A stretch of 11,292 bases of DNA. Source: Desulforudis sp. Lineage in GTDB: Bacteria > Bacillota > Desulfotomaculia > Desulfotomaculales > Desulforudaceae. The notes beneath the pieces were generated by a model. The model did no database searches and was not told the origin of the DNA. It saw only the letters and a list, made by a program, of their open reading frames with translations. Both the position numbers and the translations under genes were made by a program. Positions 1-7,449 of this stretch are shown one piece after another (within the stretch, counting starts at the first letter, position 1; every line of letters begins with the position of its first letter). The stretch spans positions 1 through 11,292 of the forward strand of contig JACUUW010000049.1 in assembly GCA_014859075.1 (NCBI GenBank), given 5' to 3'.

Positions 1-642
1 CAGCAGGTATCGCGGCCTTACCCGCACATTCAGCACGGCCTCCGCCAGGGACCGCCGCAGAAACACAAAAAGCGCCAGGTGGATGTACCCGGCCTCCACG
101 TAGATCTTCCCCCCGTACTCACCGGCCCGCACTCCCGCGCTGATCGCTTCCGTCCGCAGGCGGGCCCGCAGCCGCAGCCGCGCCGCGTCGGCGTGGGCGA
201 ACTCCCGGCAGGCAGTCACCGCCGCCCGGAAATCGCCGCCCCCCATCTTCCGGTAAAAATTCATCAGTGCGCCGGTCGCCCTGCTCTCGGCGGAATAGAC
301 CTCGCTCACCTCGGGCAGTCGGCAAACGGTCTCCGCCGGAACGCCTTCGTCGTCCAGGAGCCCGTATATGCGTTCCAAAGTGGCAAGGTAAGGCTCCACC
401 TGCTCGATGCGCTTTCCGGCCCCGTAGAGGCGACGCAGGAGCCCGCACACGTTGGTGGTAAATAAAGGAAAGGCAGGCACCAACTCTTCGACATATTCTT
501 CAACCCCCATCCTCCCCGCCAGCATTTCCCCTAACATCTCACTCGGCGGCTCCTCCAGGATGATCAGGTCGTGCCCTTCCATCTCCCTGGCCATGCTCTC
601 CAGCACTTCCACCCGGTGCGGCGAAAAACCTATGGTAATCAT
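1..642 (-). CDS. Unknown protein, N-terminal 214 residues (3' end beyond window)
   Basis: An open minus-strand frame without a stop runs from ATG at 642 to the left edge. An in-frame TAG at 718-720 lies upstream with no start codon between, so 642 is the first possible start. The ribosome binding site is poor: AAAGG only 2 nt before the ATG. The product begins with a hydrophobic strand (MITIGFSPHRVEVL), then a second strand with GHDLIILEEPP at about residues 23-33, followed by a largely helical, Arg/Glu/Ala-rich region. No signal peptide or clear membrane segment is visible in the part shown. The order strand, ILEEPP, and later GAGKRIEQVEPY (about 74-85) vaguely recalls the EreA/ChaN/TraB-type fold (acidic residue after a strand, then a second 'G-R-I-x-x-V-E/D' strand), but this is weak. 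I do not recognise the family. The terminator candidate at 740-775 separates it from the pilus operon. High GC and third-position GC bias support real coding. Confidence 0.75.
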   Translation of the reverse strand, partial: MITIGFSPHRVEVLESMAREMEGHDLIILEEPPSEMLGEMLAGRMGVEEYVEELVPAFPLFTTNVCGLLRRLYGAGKRIEQVEPYLATLERIYGLLDDEGVPAETVCRLPEVSEVYSAESRATGALMNFYRKMGGGDFRAAVTACREFAHADAARLRLRARLRTEAISAGVRAGEYGGKIYVEAGYIHLALFVFLRRSLAEAVLNVRVRPRYLL

Positions 643-854
643 TGCCTTTGTTCTGTCCGTCTTTCTTCTCCCCTTCCGCTTCTCCCATCCTATCCAACAC
701 CCTTTTTCCAGGCAACCCTAACCCCATCCACCTCCTTGCACAACAACAAACCTACCCGCCAGCGACGGGTAGGTTCAAAAAGAACCCTAGAACCGGCAAC
801 TCTAATTCGGGCGCTTGTGGCATTCCATAGGGCTTTGTTGGTCCTACTTGCATT
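643..854. other. Intergenic region between the DMT gene and the left-edge gene
   Basis: This 212-nt stretch holds the terminator-like hairpin (749-775) and a strong Shine-Dalgarno-like AAGGAGGTGG on the minus strand (728-737) directly before an ATG at 727. That ATG opens a 62-codon frame which overlaps the left-edge gene out of frame. No convincing sigma-A promoter was found by eye. A second short inverted repeat (GGTTC, five A, GAACC; 772-786) shares bases with one arm of the larger hairpin. Confidence 0.5.
740..775 (-). terminator. Rho-independent terminator candidate of the pilus operon
   Basis: A perfect 10-bp stem, AACCTACCCG (749-758) with CGGGTAGGTT (766-775), encloses a 7-nt loop. 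On the minus strand it is followed by TTTGTTGTTGTG, a T-rich but interrupted tail. It lies about 80 nt after the stop codon of the last gene (855), where the end of the operon is expected. On the plus strand the stem is followed by CAAAAAGAACC and would not terminate. The broken T-run makes it a moderate terminator, and partial read-through into the gene starting at 642 is possible. Confidence 0.6.
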
Positions 855-1184
855 TTACCTCCCGGCTAATACTATGCCGCACACAATAAACGTTACGCCG
901 AGAATCTTGCTCACTCCAACCGGTTCCTTGAGAAAAACCGCCGATACAAGCAGTATTAAAACGAAGTTAAGGGCCAGTAGCGGGTACGCGGTGGATAACG
1001 GCAATTTGGAGAGCACCACGAGCCAAAAGAGCATGGCCCCACCGTACAACAACAGGCCAAGGAGAGTCCAGGGTTGAAGAACAGCCTTCATTACCGGGAG
1101 ATCCGTGGCCCCCATTTTTAGACAAGCCTGACCGGAAGTGCCAAGGGCTACAGCGGCCAAAGCGTACAGGTAGACCATCCACAC
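855..1184 (-). CDS. Small four-helix membrane transporter-like protein (DMT/SMR-EamA type)
   Basis: The 109-residue product is almost entirely hydrophobic, with four predicted membrane helices at about 3-19, 38-58, 64-85 and 91-108. The size and pattern match single-domain drug/metabolite transporter (DMT) proteins: SMR proteins, ArnE/ArnF-like flippase subunits and half-size EamA proteins. The segment LPLSTAYPLLALNFVLILL and the end LGVTFIVCGIVLAG are typical of this superfamily. The glutamate in helix 1 essential in EmrE-type drug pumps is absent (the stretch reads ALGTSGQ), so proton-coupled drug export of the EmrE kind is unlikely. Such proteins usually work as dimers. The start is GTG at 1184 after AGGAAAGG; ATG at 1178 is an alternative. 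It follows the VWA gene by 24 nt, so it is probably the last gene of the pilus operon. Its substrate, and whether it has a pilus role, are unknown. Confidence 0.8.
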   Translation of the reverse strand: MWMVYLYALAAVALGTSGQACLKMGATDLPVMKAVLQPWTLLGLLLYGGAMLFWLVVLSKLPLSTAYPLLALNFVLILLVSAVFLKEPVGVSKILGVTFIVCGIVLAGR

Positions 1185-1208
1185 TCATCCTTTCCTCACT
1201 GGTGCCGG

Positions 1209-2855
1209 CTACTTATCTCTTACCCGCAGTGTTAGAATTTTCTTGCCCTTCCCTTTCGGTTCCTTAGGTTCACCTATCATGGATTTGTAAGAATCGAGCA
1301 CGTTCTCCCCACCGGGCCGCTTGCCAACATAAGCGTACTGAAATCCGAAAACGTAGCCGCCGATTTCAAAACTATCACCGTCGTAGAGCAACTCCCTGGT
1401 CTTGAGTTTGTCACCCATCTGCATCACCGTGCCCGGCAGGCAGATCACCTGGTACAACATTTTCGGTCCCCTGAACAGGCGCTGCAGGCAGCTGAGTTTC
1501 GGATCCAGCAACGGGTCGCGGGAGGAACGAATCAAAAAGCTGAAATCACGTTCCAGCGCCTCCAGCCGGAAGTCACAATCCTCATCCTTGCCGGTGGCGA
1601 TTTTCACTTCCCGCTTGCGCGCCTTACCTAGACGCAGTCTGTGCTTGGCGTATTTATGGCCGACGTTGGTCTGCGCCCAAACACGGAGTTCCCCGCCCAC
1701 TCTCTCCCGCAGCCGCAGACGCCAAAGGAGCAAGGTAAACACAGCCAGTAAGAGATAGGCTGTCACCGCGCCAAGAAAAGCCGCCGCTTCAATGGCGCCC
1801 TTTATGTAAGCGGGGTCAATCGAAACCAACGGGGCACGCACCTCCTCACGGGTCACAACCGACCCTAGAACAATAGATTCGGAAATATCGTGTCCGCGGT
1901 AACGCGCTGATGATGTCGCCATCACTTCGTATTCCGCGGCGGTATCCAGCGTAGTCTCGGCTTTGAAAACGCCGTCCTCGGCCGACTCCACAAAAGGAAC
2001 GACCGTCGCTTCCGTATCGGGACGGGTCACCACCAGGTTCATCCCGGTCAGCTCCAAATATGGTCCCGGTAGCACACGGTCATCCCCAATGGTGATATGG
2101 GCCCTGGCGGTCAGCGTATCCCCAACCAGGTAGCCTTCCTGCTTCACCAGCGCGGCCCCGAAAACCGGCTGCACACCAGGAGGATACTTCGCGGCCAACA
2201 GAATGTTGGCAAAGATGTTCTTCAGATCTTCCGCTTCGGCCACGAACTGGTACTCGCCCGCGGTCTTGCGTGCTATATTCTTCAACTCCGGGCCGGCTTC
2301 CTGCTCGTAGAAACCAATACAGTGGACGGGCCACGCCTGTTGCACATAACGAGCCAGCAATCCCTCGGTCTCACCGAAGTATTCCTGCCGACCCCAAGGC
2401 GTATCGGTTACGCCCGGCACGTCGGACTCGCCGTCCGAGAGCAGAATAACAAACTTACGCGCGTCCGCCGGTGCCTCGCGCAATTGCTGGAACGCCGTCT
2501 GCAAACCGCCCAGGATGTGGGAGTCTCCCTGTTGTCCCACCTGGTCGATCAAATCGAAGATCTCCCGGCGTCCATCTTCCCCCCCCACCGGGCGGAGCGG
2601 CATGATCAGGCGCGGCCCCGACGCGAACTCAACCAACGCCAGGTAGTCGTCTTCCTTCAGCAGGTCCAGGGTTTTCTGCGCCGCCTCCACCCGCACCCGG
2701 TCCGGATCGTTCCAGACCATGCTCCCGGAAGCATCAATAACCAACACTACCGCCATCCGCCCCTCGTACTGGGGGTTGGCGGCAGCCCCGTTGGTAATAC
2801 TCAAAATCAGCATATTTACCGAGATAACGGCAAGAAGAAGCCTGCTCTGCCTCAC
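1209..2855 (-). CDS. Secreted/membrane VWA-domain protein with cytosolic FHA-like C-terminal domain
   Basis: The product has 548 residues. A Sec-type signal peptide (1-26, ending in NGAAA) is followed by a von Willebrand factor A domain at about 35-220. Its MIDAS metal site is visible: D41-A-S-G-S45, S112 in GDSHILGG, and D141 in LLSDGESD. A beta-rich region follows (about 235-335), then a membrane helix (about 355-380) flanked by Arg, and a basic C-terminal part of about 165 residues. The predicted topology is VWA outside and C-terminus in the cytosol. Part of the C-terminal region, TGKDEDCDFRL (421-431) and later LLYDGDSFEIGGYVFGF (489-505), resembles the ends of FHA domains, but the FHA arginine and S-x-x-H are not visible. 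The start is GTG at 2855, 8 nt after tadC, with only a weak AGGTG ahead. VWA domains usually bind protein partners through a metal ion. Here it is probably an accessory of pilus assembly or adhesion, doing what the VWA part of diderm TadG does. The exact role is unknown. Confidence 0.85.
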   Translation of the reverse strand: MRQSRLLLAVISVNMLILSITNGAAANPQYEGRMAVVLVIDASGSMVWNDPDRVRVEAAQKTLDLLKEDDYLALVEFASGPRLIMPLRPVGGEDGRREIFDLIDQVGQQGDSHILGGLQTAFQQLREAPADARKFVILLSDGESDVPGVTDTPWGRQEYFGETEGLLARYVQQAWPVHCIGFYEQEAGPELKNIARKTAGEYQFVAEAEDLKNIFANILLAAKYPPGVQPVFGAALVKQEGYLVGDTLTARAHITIGDDRVLPGPYLELTGMNLVVTRPDTEATVVPFVESAEDGVFKAETTLDTAAEYEVMATSSARYRGHDISESIVLGSVVTREEVRAPLVSIDPAYIKGAIEAAAFLGAVTAYLLLAVFTLLLWRLRLRERVGGELRVWAQTNVGHKYAKHRLRLGKARKREVKIATGKDEDCDFRLEALERDFSFLIRSSRDPLLDPKLSCLQRLFRGPKMLYQVICLPGTVMQMGDKLKTRELLYDGDSFEIGGYVFGFQYAYVGKRPGGENVLDSYKSMIGEPKEPKGKGKKILTLRVRDK

Positions 2856-2863
2856 TTGTGCAC

Positions 2864-3790
2864 CTACATATTAGCAAATGTATCGACGATCCGCATCATG
2901 GCGGGGCCCAGCAAGACCACAAAGAGCGCGGGGAAAATGAAGAAGATCATCGGGAAAAGCATTTTTACGGGTGCTTTCATGGCCATTTCACTGGCCCGCA
3001 TCCGCCGCTCCTGCCGTATCTTCTCGGACTGGATACGCAAGATATTGCCGAGCGAAACACCCATTTGCGTACTCTGGATGACCGTGGATATGAACTGGCT
3101 GAGACTCTTCGCCCCCACCCGCTGGCCCATGTCCCGCAGCGCGTGCCGCCGCATCTTGCCCAGCCGGATTTCATTCAGCGTGCGGGCAAACTCGTCCGGC
3201 AGGGGACCCGTCATTTTCTCGGTGACCTTGGCCAGGGCCATGTCGAAGGCCAGCCCGGCCTCCACACTGACCACCAGCAGGTCGACCGCGTCGGGCAGCG
3301 CGCGGTCAATCGCCTGGATTCTTTCGGTCGCCTTCCTGCCCAACCAGAACCACGGCACTAAAGGGCCGACAAACAGCGCCAACATCACCCAACCCGCGAC
3401 GTTGCGCACCGGCAAGCCCAGCATCAATCCGACAAACACGGTTAATCCCGGCAGAATTATGGTGCTCAGCGCCAGAATCGCCAGAAAGGTGGTGGTCTGC
3501 AGTCTGTACGGGTGGCCGGCTTGCATTAGGCGGTGCGCGATGCTCAGGTGCACCGCGCGCGGCGCCAGGCGGCCCACCAATCGACCGCATTTCTCCAGAA
3601 AAGGCCGGATGACCCTTTCCCTGAACGGCAGACTGAAGGGGTCGCCTTCAACAATCGCCACGCCCCGAATGCGGGCGATGGCGGCGAGACGCTGGCGCAC
3701 TATGGCCCTTGAGTCCACCGTGAGTGTGTTCAACAGGAGCACGCCGGCGAAAGTGATGAAGCCGATCAGGAAAATCTGCGTGTAGTACAC
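2864..3790 (-). CDS. tadC: Tad pilus inner-membrane platform protein TadC (T2SF family)
   Basis: The 308-residue product belongs to the type II secretion F / GspF family and partners TadB in the membrane platform on which the TadA ATPase acts. Membrane helices are seen at about 4-21, 101-124, 131-150 and 277-299. The T2SF domain covers about 166-298 and contains ALPDAVDLLVVSVEAGL and the TadC-typical MKAPVKMLFPMIFFIFPALFV end. The reading frame is open far upstream, inside tadB, but the start is GTG at 3790. This codon lies 6 nt after GGAGGG, the first residues (VYYTQIFLIG) begin the first helix, and the upstream extension would be an out-of-frame overlap with tadB. It begins 11 nt after the tadB stop and ends 8 nt before the VWA gene, as expected for co-transcription. 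Confidence 0.93.
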   Translation of the reverse strand: MYYTQIFLIGFITFAGVLLLNTLTVDSRAIVRQRLAAIARIRGVAIVEGDPFSLPFRERVIRPFLEKCGRLVGRLAPRAVHLSIAHRLMQAGHPYRLQTTTFLAILALSTIILPGLTVFVGLMLGLPVRNVAGWVMLALFVGPLVPWFWLGRKATERIQAIDRALPDAVDLLVVSVEAGLAFDMALAKVTEKMTGPLPDEFARTLNEIRLGKMRRHALRDMGQRVGAKSLSQFISTVIQSTQMGVSLGNILRIQSEKIRQERRMRASEMAMKAPVKMLFPMIFFIFPALFVVLLGPAMMRIVDTFANM

Positions 3791-3796
3791 GTTCGG

Positions 3797-3802
3797 CCCT
3801 CC
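3797..3802 (-). promoter_or_regulatory. Ribosome binding site fixing the tadC start
   Basis: GGAGGG is followed by a 6-nt spacer (CCGAAC) and GTG at 3790. The site begins at the last base of the tadB stop codon (TAG, 3804-3802). It supports the 308-residue TadC rather than the much longer upstream open frame. Confidence 0.8.
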
Positions 3803-4761
3803 TAGACCTTGATGTCTACGATCCGCCGGATGAAGATGACCCCGAGCATCTGGAATAAAACCGCCGCCCCGACCATCATCCAGCCCACGGGGCCGGAAAA
3901 CAACTCCGTTAGATAGCCGGGATTGGAAACGTACAAAAACAAGGCCATGGCGCCGGGCAGCAAGGAGATAATGATGGCGGACAGCCGCCCCTGCGCGGTA
4001 AGGGCCCGGATTTCGCTTTTCAAACGCACCCGCTCCCGGATGGTGAAGCTGATATTGTCCAGGATTTCCGCCAGGTTCCCCCCCACCTGGTACTGAATCA
4101 AAATGGCCGTAATGACTAGGCTCAGGTCTTCGTCGCCGGCCCGCTGTTCCAGCTTCACCAGCGCTTCCTCCATGGGCATCCCCATCACGGTGTCGCGCAG
4201 CAACGTTTTCAGGTGCTCGGCGAGTGGGGGCGGTACCTCCCGGCTCACCCCTTCCAGCACGTGCATGAGACCATGACCGGCTTTCAGACCGTTGGCCATC
4301 AGCAGAATCATGTCGGCGATCTGGTTGTTCAACAGGCGCTGGCGCATGCCGATCCGTATATTGACGAGGGGCAGCGGCATGGCCAACCCCACGACCAGCG
4401 CCACTAAAACGTGCAGCAGTGTGCCGGTCAAGAGAAAAACGATTCCCGCCGCCAGACCCACGACGCCGCCGACAATCAGGCCGAATTCCTTTGCCCGCAA
4501 GGGGATCCCGGCTTGCAACAGCTTCTCTTCCAAACGGAAGACGTACAACCGCCACCCTTTGGCCTGGCGCCTCTTCCGCCGTTTGCGGTCGGCACCGGAA
4601 ACGAAGACGGCCTCCGTAGTCTCTTCCCGGCGTAAAGGGTCCAGAATGACACGGCGCAGGCGGTTCTCAATGGTGGCCCGCCGTCCGCGCAACGCCGCAT
4701 ACACACCCAGCGAAACGCCCAGTGTCAACAAAAAGACCAGGATCGTCAACACGATGAGCAT
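3802..4761 (-). CDS. tadB: Tad pilus inner-membrane platform protein TadB (T2SF family)
   Basis: The product has 319 residues: an N-terminal membrane helix (2-22), then a basic cytosolic stretch with repeated Arg/Lys (about 57-67, DRKRRKRRQAK). Two adjacent helices follow (about 95-133), the T2SF domain (about 148-275, with IADMILLMANGLKAGHGLMH and YQVGGNLAEILDNI), and two C-terminal helices (about 262-280 and 292-311). This is the standard TadB layout and length. TadB and TadC together form the platform that couples ATP hydrolysis by TadA to pilin extraction from the membrane. The ATG start at 4761 is preceded by GGGAGG with a 10-nt spacer, and that motif is part of the end of tadA, so translation of the two is probably coupled. 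The gap to tadA is only 6 nt. Confidence 0.94.
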   Translation of the reverse strand: MLIVLTILVFLLTLGVSLGVYAALRGRRATIENRLRRVILDPLRREETTEAVFVSGADRKRRKRRQAKGWRLYVFRLEEKLLQAGIPLRAKEFGLIVGGVVGLAAGIVFLLTGTLLHVLVALVVGLAMPLPLVNIRIGMRQRLLNNQIADMILLMANGLKAGHGLMHVLEGVSREVPPPLAEHLKTLLRDTVMGMPMEEALVKLEQRAGDEDLSLVITAILIQYQVGGNLAEILDNISFTIRERVRLKSEIRALTAQGRLSAIIISLLPGAMALFLYVSNPGYLTELFSGPVGWMMVGAAVLFQMLGVIFIRRIVDIKV

Positions 4762-4767
4762 ACGAAA

Positions 4768-6189
4768 CTAGCCTCCCTGTTGTGGGGCGAAGCGCTTGGC
4801 GGACACGCCGCTGAATGGAGGAAAACGGAAGACTTCCACGGGAATATGGTTGCCCGACTGCTCCAGTTCGGGCATGAACTTGGGCACGATCCCGGTCGGC
4901 CGGTGGCGGCCGACAATGCGCCCGTGTTCGTCAATTCCCTGCTGTTCGAAAACAAAAATATCCTGCAGACTGATGGTATCGACCTCCAGCCCCACGATTT
5001 CGGTTATGTGGGTGATCCGGCGCGATCCGTCCTTGAAGCGGCTCAGGTGCACGACCAACTGGATGGCGTTGGCAACCTGCTCTCTGATGGCGCGTACCGG
5101 CAGTTCCACCCCCGACATCAAGACCATGGTCTCCAGGCGTATGAGCGTATCCCGCGGGGAATTGGAGTGCGCAGTGGTCAGCGAACCGTCGTGACCGGTG
5201 TTCATGGCCTGAAGCATATCCAAAGCTTCACCGCCGCGCACCTCGCCGACCACGATCCGGTCCGGGCGCATCCGGAGGGAGTTGATGACCAGATCGCGAA
5301 TCGTAATCCGGCCCCGCCCTTCCAGGTTCGGCGGCCGGGCTTCCAGGGTCACCACGTGTTCCTGGCGCAACTGCAGTTCGGCGGCATCCTCGATGGTGAC
5401 AATCCGTTCATCCGACGGAATGAAACCCGACAATACGTTCAGTACCGTGGTTTTACCCGAACCGGTGGAACCGGACACGATGATATTGATCCGGCTCCGC
5501 ACACACGCCCGCAGGAAGTGCGAGATCTCCGTGGACAAGGTGCCGAAATGGATCAGGTCTTCCACGGTAAACGGGTCCTCGGCAAATTTACGGATGGTTA
5601 GAGTGGGGCCTTTAATGGCCAGCGGCGGAATGATCGCATTCACGCGGGAACCGTCCGGCAGGCGGGCATCCACGAGGGGAGAAGCCTCGTCAAGGCGCCG
5701 GCCCAGCGGTAGGATGACCTTTTCGATAGTGTGTAAAACGTGGGCATCATTGCGGAACTTAATGTCGGTCTTAGAGAGCCTGCCTTTTCGCTCTATATAA
5801 ACTTGATTCGGGCCGTTCACCATTATTTCCGAGACATCAGGATCGTGCAACAGAAAATCAATGGGGCCATAACCGACAATCTCGTCCGTGACCTCGCGCA
5901 ACACGCACTCCCGGTCGTTCCGATTGAGAAAGACCCCGTCTTCTTCCTGGAGAATACGGTTCAGGGTGTCCTCCACCTGGTTTTTAAACTCTCTCCGGTC
6001 GCCGTGCACCACCTGCTTGAGGTCGACATCACCCCCCAATTCCTCGATGGTCTCCCGTAAGACACGGTCTTTCAGCTCCAGAATAGCTCGGGATTTGGCT
6101 CTGTCTTCAGCCTTTCCGGCCGGTGATCCGGGCTGTTCTGACTGGGGCACTCTCACCATTCGTCCGTTCAGTCGCTTGCTCAGTGACAC
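4768..6189 (-). CDS. tadA: Tad pilus assembly ATPase TadA (CpaF, type II/IV secretion ATPase)
   Basis: The 473-residue product is a hexameric AAA-like secretion ATPase that powers Flp pilus assembly at the cytosolic membrane face. Visible motifs: Walker A GSTGSGKTT (240-248), Asp box TIEDAAEL (265-272), arginine-rich SLRMRPDRIVVGEVRGGE (304-321) with the Walker B glutamate, and His box TGHDGSLTTAH (331-341). The N-terminal domain (about 30-230) has the CpaF-typical segments VGYGPIDFLLHDPDVSEIMVNGP and RLPDGSRVNAIIPPL. The C-terminal tail (about 440-473) is rich in Pro, Phe and Gly and looks flexible. The start is GTG at 6189, 3 nt after the tadZ stop, with GGAGGG (6197-6202) inside the last codons of tadZ as ribosome binding site. 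Only one such ATPase is seen in the window; in Tad systems a single ATPase is thought to drive both extension and retraction. Confidence 0.96.
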   Translation of the reverse strand: MSLSKRLNGRMVRVPQSEQPGSPAGKAEDRAKSRAILELKDRVLRETIEELGGDVDLKQVVHGDRREFKNQVEDTLNRILQEEDGVFLNRNDRECVLREVTDEIVGYGPIDFLLHDPDVSEIMVNGPNQVYIERKGRLSKTDIKFRNDAHVLHTIEKVILPLGRRLDEASPLVDARLPDGSRVNAIIPPLAIKGPTLTIRKFAEDPFTVEDLIHFGTLSTEISHFLRACVRSRINIIVSGSTGSGKTTVLNVLSGFIPSDERIVTIEDAAELQLRQEHVVTLEARPPNLEGRGRITIRDLVINSLRMRPDRIVVGEVRGGEALDMLQAMNTGHDGSLTTAHSNSPRDTLIRLETMVLMSGVELPVRAIREQVANAIQLVVHLSRFKDGSRRITHITEIVGLEVDTISLQDIFVFEQQGIDEHGRIVGRHRPTGIVPKFMPELEQSGNHIPVEVFRFPPFSGVSAKRFAPQQGG

Positions 6190-6192
6190 TCT

Positions 6193-7434
6193 CTATCCCT
6201 CCACCGTGGCCCGCTTGCGCAACCCAAGGAGCCCGGATTTTTTCGCGGGGGCCGGGCTTGGCGCCTCCCGTTCAAACTTACTGATCGTAAGCTCGGCCAT
6301 TTCACCAAACGCACGCCCCAGTTCAGATTTGGCGTAGGTGTGGGCCACCGGCGCCCCCTCGTTCAACGCCGCCATGGCGACCTTGTCCTCCGACGGGACG
6401 CTGAAAAAGATCGGCAGCCTCAAGGTCGCCTCAACGTCACGCGGCAGTACCCCAAACTCCATGTTCCCCCGGTTGATGACCAGCTTGATCTTACTCCGGC
6501 TGTACTGCAGCGAATCCATTACCATGAGGGAAGCCTTGAGGTTCTTGACGCAGGCCAGATCCAGGGAGCCAAGCAGCAGGATCCAGTTGCTCTCCTCCAT
6601 TGCGGTCATTACCGGGTCGTGAAAGAACGACGACGTATCGATGACCACGTAATCTTTGCTCTCCCGCAGCACGTTGAGGATCTGCCGCACATGGTCCCCG
6701 GAAACGTAGTCCGCAAACTCCGGGGTAAAAGGCGAGCACAACACCTGGAGGCCGGAGCCGTGGGTCTCCATGTAGCTTTCCATCATCTCGGCGTCCAGGT
6801 ACTGGATCTCGTTGATCAAGTCGGTGATCGGCCGCCTGGGCACAATGTTGGTGGCCACGTTGACGATGCCGTTGTGCAGGTCCAGGTCCCACAGCACCAC
6901 CCGGTTCCGTCCCTTTATCAGCGCCAGCGCCACCGCCAGATTCACGGAGATGGTGGACTTGCCCACCCCGCCCTTTGTGCTGAACACGGTAATCACCTTG
7001 GTGCCGGCGCGCGGTGCCTCCTGCTGGGGTTCAACAAACTTCGGGATTATCCGGCGGCGCTTACGGACGTAGTCGTGCGCCTTGTAGAGGGCGTCGGCCA
7101 GATCCAGCGGCCGGAACGGCTGCATCACCACCTCGCGTGCGCCGGCCTGAAGCCCTTTGCGGTAAGCCTCCTCCGCCGGCGGGCTGCCCAGCATTACCGC
7201 GACCGAGTTGATGAATTCCCTGCCGATCTGCTCGGCGAGCTCGTAAGCTTCCGGGATCCGGTCGTCCATTATGACGACGTCCGGCTCGTGCTCACTAACC
7301 AGCGACAGCACCCTGCTCGGTACGTTGGTACTCTCCACGATCTCGATATCCTCAACCTCGGCGAACCAATCGGTGATTTCCTTTACCGCCTGCGGATCGG
7401 AATGTACTATCAGTGTTCTTACGGCAACCGGCAC
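6193..7434 (-). CDS. tadZ: Tad pilus localisation ATPase TadZ/CpaE (receiver-like plus MinD/ParA domain)
   Basis: The product has 413 residues. Residues 4-125 form a response-regulator-like domain and about 145-390 a ParA/MinD-type P-loop ATPase with the deviant Walker A KGGVGKST (154-161), and VVLWDLDLH and YVVIDTSSF as further nucleotide-site strands. TadZ/CpaE proteins place the pilus machine at specific cell sites. The ATPase signature lysine (K154) and catalytic lysine (K160) are both present, so it should bind ATP. The receiver domain is altered. The first acidic pair is reduced (LIVHSDP), D57 is present in VVIMDD, but the conserved lysine before P-F is glutamine (VVMQPF), so it is probably not a normal phospho-acceptor. 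An ATG at 7491 gives a longer frame, but GTG at 7434 has a perfect AAGGAGG ahead and avoids a 44-nt overlap with cpaB. The end reaches to within 3 nt of tadA. Confidence 0.93.
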   Translation of the reverse strand: MPVAVRTLIVHSDPQAVKEITDWFAEVEDIEIVESTNVPSRVLSLVSEHEPDVVIMDDRIPEAYELAEQIGREFINSVAVMLGSPPAEEAYRKGLQAGAREVVMQPFRPLDLADALYKAHDYVRKRRRIIPKFVEPQQEAPRAGTKVITVFSTKGGVGKSTISVNLAVALALIKGRNRVVLWDLDLHNGIVNVATNIVPRRPITDLINEIQYLDAEMMESYMETHGSGLQVLCSPFTPEFADYVSGDHVRQILNVLRESKDYVVIDTSSFFHDPVMTAMEESNWILLLGSLDLACVKNLKASLMVMDSLQYSRSKIKLVINRGNMEFGVLPRDVEATLRLPIFFSVPSEDKVAMAALNEGAPVAHTYAKSELGRAFGEMAELTISKFEREAPSPAPAKKSGLLGLRKRATVEG

Positions 7435-7442
7435 GGTAATAA

Positions 7443-7449
7443 CCTCCTT
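7443..7449 (-). promoter_or_regulatory. Ribosome binding site fixing the tadZ start
   Basis: AAGGAGG lies 8 nt before GTG at 7434 and overlaps the last two bases of the cpaB stop codon TAA (7450-7448). This sets the start 19 codons downstream of the first ATG and implies translational coupling of cpaB and tadZ. Confidence 0.85.

Noticed and set aside
571..1077. 168-codon open frame on the plus strand
   Set aside because: It runs across the terminator hairpin and antisense to the DMT gene, with low-complexity translation and no good ribosome binding site.
2097..3785. 562-codon open frame on the plus strand
   Set aside because: It is antisense to the VWA gene and tadC, both of which have clear family motifs. 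Its translation is Arg/Pro/Ser-rich without recognisable domains, as expected for a shadow frame in GC-rich DNA.
4780..5601. 273-codon open frame on the plus strand
   Set aside because: It lies antisense to tadA, whose Walker and His boxes are unambiguous; the frame has no recognisable domain.
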